64,000 bases of DNA from Uloborus plumipes (taxonomy: Eukaryota > Arthropoda > Arachnida > Araneae > Uloboridae), in the NCBI GenBank assembly GCA_038373865.1, contig JAXGGA010002244.1, forward strand, positions 62,001 to 126,000, given 5' to 3'. The notes beneath the pieces are model-generated. The model made no database searches. It had not been told where the DNA came from and was given only the letters and a program-made list of their open reading frames with translations. A program made the translations under genes and the position numbers. This document shows, piece after piece, positions 59,298-64,000 of the stretch. Every line of letters begins with the position of its first letter. Position 1 is the first letter of the stretch.

Positions 59298-60001
59298 TGC
59301 GTGTATTTCATTAAAGCAAAAAGCAACAAACTGAATTCTAATCTCTTTGAATCTTTTAAGTTTTCAAAGCAATATGAATAGTATCCAAGACTACCATGGC
59401 AAACTGACTACCAAACAATAATCCAACTGCGTCCCGCTCTCCGATGATCGATTAAAACGCTTAATTGTATTGTATTGATTTATTCCAATAGTGAAAAGTG
59501 AGTTTGATAGCATAAACAGCACAACGCAGTGACGTGCGTCGCAGATTCTTGAAAAAGTCTGCAGCCTGTTTCTAGTTCGGACAAACAGCCAAACATTTTT
59601 TAAGAAAAAGTTTCTAAATATTTCAGCTAACGAAGATTTCTACCGGATTTTCTGCGGTACAATCAACATGCGGCATATTCTTTTCATTGCATCTTATTTT
59701 AAGCTTTTTTCGGTGTCGATTTAGATTTTACAATATGGCGATTATTCTTGCGGACTGTTTTTTTTTTTAATCTGCGGCGCACAGACTGCTGGAAAAAATT
59801 CTACTTCTGAGAACACAAGAATGTTTTTCGAAAACTGTGTCGACATATTGCTTTACAAAAACTAGGTCCGCCATTTCAATTTTTTCCAGAGAGGGGGAGG
59901 GAGGGGGGCAAAGGCTATATACTCAATGTAAATTACGCAAAAAAGCAACAAAACAATGCGCACTTTCATTTGAATAAACCACAGACCCCTCCCCTTAATC
60001 A
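59298..60001. other. Unassigned sequence
   Basis: Nothing recognised apart from a G-rich tract at 59890. Confidence 0.35.
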
Positions 60002-60163
60002 GGCCCGTCATTTAGGGGGGCAGGGGGGGGTATTTACCTATGTTTTTTACCTATATGTATTTACCTATAAGTGGGCGTGGCTTTTGATGTTTTCCGATGA
60101 AATTGCATTGTTTGGACTCTTTGCCCCCCTCCCCTGGAAAAACTTGAAATGACGTCCCTGCCC
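60002..60163. mobile_element. Short MITE with G/C-rich ends
   Basis: Left GGCCCGTCATTTAGGGGGGC and right, read back, GGCAGGGACGTCATTTCAAG share GNCGTCATTT, followed inward by poly(G) on the left and CCCCCCTCCCC on the right. Target duplication unclear. Confidence 0.45.
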
Positions 60164-60191
60164 TCAATACACTTTGATAAATGGTCTAAGA

Positions 60192-60673
60192 CAGCGGTCG
60201 GCAACCGAAACTCACTGAAGATCTATTTTCTAAGTTTGGTGTGACCACAAGATCGACTGGGGGAGGAGGGAGGGGATATACTTAAATGTACATGATGCTT
60301 ATACAGTCTAGCAGAGACTATGTTGTTTTCAAATTGAAAGTTAACTCTTATCAAAGAAGATTTTGATACTTATTGCTTCAAATTGCTAAACATAATGATA
60401 CGTTGATCCATATCAAAATATTTTCAGACACAAGTATATATTCCGTGTTTTAAAATTCATAAAATGGTGACGATAAAAAATTCCAGTGGTTTTAAAAGTT
60501 TGAATAATTTTCAAATGACTTATGGCTTAGAAGTCAAATTTTCCTTTTCCCAGAAATGAATGATTTAAAATTCTACTCATGCAGACAGCTAGGTTTAAAA
60601 ATATTGCTACGATCGACTCAAAATGAGCTCGAGATCGACCGGTCGATTGCGATCGACGGGTTGCCTACCGCTG
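60192..60673. mobile_element. hAT MITE, 482 bp
   Basis: Ends CAGCGGTCGGCAACC and (read back) CAGCGGTAGGCAACC. Target duplications GTCTAAGA (60184-60191) and GTCTAAGG (60674-60681), 7 of 8. Subterminal GATCGAC motifs are repeated. No transposase frame. Confidence 0.9.
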
Positions 60674-61194
60674 GTCTAAGGAGCAACACACAGCCCCGGA
60701 CCCTCCTAAATGACAGGCCTGACAAAAGCTTTAAAATAAATAAAAATAAATCGTCATTTCTTTTTTTGTTTGCCCCTAAACCCTCAAAGTAAGTTTCCCT
60801 AAAGATTTTTTTCTACCCTAAATATCTACAGAACTGTGCATGGTAGAGTTGTGTTCTTGACGGAACCAACACGTGACTCCAAAAAAGGTTTCATGGAAAT
60901 GAAAAAGTCATAAAAATAGTACTACCTTATGCTTTAGTTGATGTTACATAAGCTACTCGGGAAAAGCTTAACCACGGAGAGATGTCGCGTGACCTTGAAA
61001 GCTTAAACGGACCACTTAATTTTAAAATATATGTAGAATCAGCCAGAAAGTTAATTTTTTACGTACTTAGTTCATTTAAGTTTTTACTGCCATCGTGATT
61101 TCTCTGATACTACCTATCTTAATACGAGAGGTCCATTTTCGAGTCAAGGTCATCCGTAATCTATGCTGGGTTTAGCTTCACTGGAGCCCAAGTA
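60674..61194. other. Unassigned sequence
   Basis: No gene or repeat recognised beyond the target duplication at its start. Confidence 0.35.
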
Positions 61195-62766
61195 CACTGC
61201 TCAAAACAATTAGGAGAGCAAGCAAAAAAATGAAGAAAACCGTGCAAGACAGCCACGGATTGGCGTACAATGGATAGTACGCGTGTATCAATGCACAATA
61301 CAGAAAAAAGACCTAAAAACTTCGGAATTAAGTTTTAATTCTTTGAAAATGTGGAAAAAACATAAAAAGGTGATTTTGGGCAACATTTTGGATACATGTA
61401 AAAAAACAAAAAAAAGGAACTGTTTAGACATGTTGCTTGTGCTTTAATAAGGCGTGTGGTCTCCTTGAACAGCTAAGACTGCTGCACACCTGTTTGGTAT
61501 GGATGCGATACGCGTATGGGTCTGAATTTGGGAAGTACTGTTCCACTCCTCAAGAAGTGCAATCTCCAAGTCTCGGAGAGTAACAGGCGACCTTTGTCAC
61601 TCAGCAATGCATCTTCAGAGCATGGCCCAAACATGATTGATTGGATTCAGGTCAGTAGAGCACGCTGGCCATTCCATACGCTGTATTTTTTCAGCTTCAA
61701 GCATGTTCTCCACCAGACGAGCTCTCAGCGGTCGAGCAATATCGTTTTGAAAAACAAAGGAATATCCAATAGCTCCAGTGTGAGGGATGACATGAGGTCT
61801 CAGTATCTCGTCTGCATACCTTTGGCCCGTCAAAGTACCATTCCAAATGATATGCAGGTCCGTACGTCCGTCTATGCTAATTCCACCCCATACCACCCAA
61901 CCAGCTCGTCTGTTTTGTGACTTTTCACAAACGAATGCGGGGTTTTTTCGAGTGCCCCTGTCCCTTCATACCAGAACAAGTCCGTTGTCACTCTCCAGAC
62001 TGAATTGCAACCCTTCTGTAAGCAGCACTTGGCTCCGACCATGTTGCTCCCAATTTCGATGTTCAGCAGTCCGTCTTCTTCAGGCCACACAGTGGCGTGG
62101 GGTCGACAAAATTCAAACCATTGGCCTACGTGCATAGAGCCCTCCCTCATGAAGCCCATTACGTACTGTTTGGCTGGACACCCTTCGTCCTATTGCCAAG
62201 AGCAACTGCCTTTTCATATGCGTAGCATTCCCTATTCTGTTTCGATGGGCTGTTAACCGTATATACCGGTCATCAGTTGCTGTAGTGGCGCGTGGCCGAC
62301 CTTGCCCTGATCGACGTCAAACATTTCCTGTTTCTTGGAATCGATTCCACAGCCTTGCAACACTTCTGACGACTCCGACATCATCCGCGACACAACGTTG
62401 TGTTTTCCCGGATTCCAACCTGCCTATAACATGCCATGGCATGGATTCCGGTAAATCACGTTGTTGAGACATTCTCAAGTAACCTTTTCTCAAAAAATAA
62501 AATAAAATAAAATAAAATAAACTACTGCGCTATCGAATTTAACAGTTGCGGCAGTAAAACGGACGCTTTTGCAACATCCCGATTTCCGCACTTATCTCCT
62601 TTTTCTGGTGTTTGGCCTCATTAACTTTAATTTGTTCATAAAATTATCTTAATCCGTTTCATGGTAGGCTTTAAATTAAGAACGATTCATTTTATGTTGC
62701 TTAGTGGTATACATCTTTGCGTAATTTTGTTAAAACCATGTGCTCCCCTAATTGTTTTGAGCAGTG
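61195..62766 (-). mobile_element. Full-length Tc1-family transposon, inactive
   Basis: TA target duplication (61193-61194, 62767-62768). Both ends read CACTGCTCAAAACAATTAGG. 1572 bp is the usual size of a Tc1 element. It contains one decayed transposase gene on the minus strand. An (AAAAT)n run at 62498-62520 follows the gene start region. Confidence 0.92.
61615..62467 (-). pseudogene. Tc1-type transposase pseudogene
   Basis: Order on the minus strand: paired helix-turn-helix DNA-binding region (starting MSQQRDLPESMPWHVIGRLE), then the GQGRPR-type AT-hook-like motif, then the DDE domain (MVWGGISIDGRTDLHIIWNG onward to WPACSTDLNPINHVW). It has a TGA where the RR of the GRPR region is expected (CpG decay of CGA), at least one frameshift between the two halves, and the third catalytic residue (the Glu of the DLNPIEHVW motif) is replaced by Asn. 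So it is dead three times over. Family assignment is by motif recognition. Confidence 0.9.
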
Positions 62767-64000
62767 TAGATAAATATGTCCGATTTAAGGCAGTCCGTTC
62801 ACCATTAAGGTAGAAGTCCGTTTCAGTTCAACAACCATGCTATAGGACCTGTTTACAGGGGAGGTATCCATTCATACACAGAATGGACAAGGACAGGAGA
62901 GAGTGAAAGTACATCCATGCCCGAACCGGGATCAACCCATGTGTGACCACTAGACGAGATGGCCGGCTTTTGTAGTTCCGACAGAGGTATTCGCATTTTA
63001 TTCTTGCACAGGGTTTCTTTTTGTTATTTCTCAGATGTTCTCTGTTTCGTCTAAAAACATATTTAACAACACAAATTGGCGCGATGGGATATGCCATCAA
63101 ATTACCGTCCTCCGATGAGGGATCCGATCTTCCGATGATACGACCGATGTGTCCGTCGAAAAAGTACAGGATTTGCTTTATTTTTTCGCTTTTATTTAAG
63201 CAAATGCAAATGACTTTTCATTAGGACTTGTGGTCACAGCTGGATCTTTTCCGAAAGCATGCAAACTAAACACGAAAAATTACGTTCAAATAGTTGACGC
63301 AATAGAAAAAGTGACGAACCTCATTTGAAACAAAAAGAAAAAAATATTTTCGCTATTATTACCGTAATGTATATGCAATATGTTTTCGCAACGACCTTGA
63401 TTCACAAAACGACAATGTTTGTTCCAATTTAAGCAAAGCCAGATGTTTTTACTGCTCACACGCGATGGCATTTAGAAAGAGATGTGTGCAGCGTCAATTA
63501 AAAAACGGAGAAAGATTCAAATTTCCAAGACCACCCCCCCCCCTCGCAAGGGCGGATTCAGGAGGTGATAAAAGAGTCAGCTGACCCCCCTGTGATGAGA
63601 AACACATTTTATTGGCTACATAACCAAACCATTACCAATCTTGTTCTAATTGAAACAAACATTTTATCCATGCATTACGTACGAAAATGTTAAATTTTAT
63701 TTAAGACTTTCAGTTGAGAATTTTATAATTCCAATATTGATCGCATGTAGACAATTTATAAATTTATATTTCTCCTGAAAAAAAAACTTTAAAAATATTA
63801 CTTGCTGTGCAATATTGAAAATTTTAAAGGTTTTAATTTTGCTTGCTTCGTTTTCCTTCCATTCAACTGAAAATGCTAGCGCACTTAAATTTGACCCCCC
63901 CCCCCCTTGACAAAACTTTCTGGATCTGCCTCTGCCCACTCCTTCCTGTCTAATGTTTTGAAATTTCATTCAACAATTAAATGTATTACAAACAGAACTT
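62767..64000. other. Repeat-rich end of the window, no gene
   Basis: Holds a possible SINE (62840-62970, minus), poly(C) at 63533 and 63894, and repeat termini GGGCGGATTCAGGAGG (63551) and, on the minus strand, GGCAGATCCAGAAAG (about 63918-63935). Confidence 0.45.
62840..62970 (-). repeat. Possible second tRNA-derived SINE family
   Basis: On the minus strand GCCGGCCATCTCGTCTAGTG resembles a tRNA 5' part with an A box, and about 30 bases on CCCGGTTCGGGCATGG resembles a B box. A CTTTCACTCTCTCCTGTCC body follows. No target duplication or second copy was found in the window. Confidence 0.4.

Overview
This is AT-rich eukaryotic nuclear DNA. It has long introns, consensus GT/AG splice sites, and a very heavy load of small DNA transposons. 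The one gene recognised, the Helitrons, the DINE/HINE-like elements and the tRNA-derived SINE together suggest an arthropod. A spider or other chelicerate is my best guess, but that is an inference from repeat style only. There are no operons, rRNA genes, CRISPR arrays or prokaryotic features, and I did not find a convincing new biological system.

Region 1 (1-22,987, minus strand) is most of one gene, SUCO (SUN domain-containing ossification factor, an ER membrane SUN-like protein). I placed twelve coding exons by splice sites, and all eleven junctions keep one reading frame, giving about 853 codons. In transcript order the exons are 22987-22858, 22043-21969, 18621-18554, 17297-17184, 15071-14797, 11802-11576, 8588-8415, 7649-7550, 6851-6738, 5563-5506, 4216-3097 and 1837-1733. 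The C-terminal membrane segment and tail lie beyond base 1. The true start exon was not found with confidence. A conserved stretch of about 20 residues in the SUN core, expected between 8415 and 7649, is not encoded anywhere I could see. The introns carry hAT, piggyBac-like, mariner-like and foldback MITEs, a truncated SINE and old repeat pieces.

Region 2 (about 23-29.9 kb) is upstream of the gene and made mostly of nested transposons. A 3 kb hAT element (24564-27617) contains a minus-strand Helitron, which itself contains a deleted Tc1/mariner-type element; a foldback MITE sits beside the Helitron. Next to it is a TGACGTCA-bearing inverted-repeat element split by a TTAA element. A SINE with a 13 bp target duplication follows and is split by another hAT MITE.

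Region 3 (30-64 kb) holds no gene I can support. It contains Helentron/HINE-like elements with internal tandem repeats of about 145 bp and tetranucleotide microsatellites, a second Helitron, hAT MITEs with 8 bp target duplications, a piggyBac remnant that keeps only the cysteine-rich tail, and a dead full-length Tc1 element. One short degraded open frame with a membrane anchor (41448-41839) has unknown origin. Between these lies AT-rich sequence with many poly(G)/poly(C) tracts.
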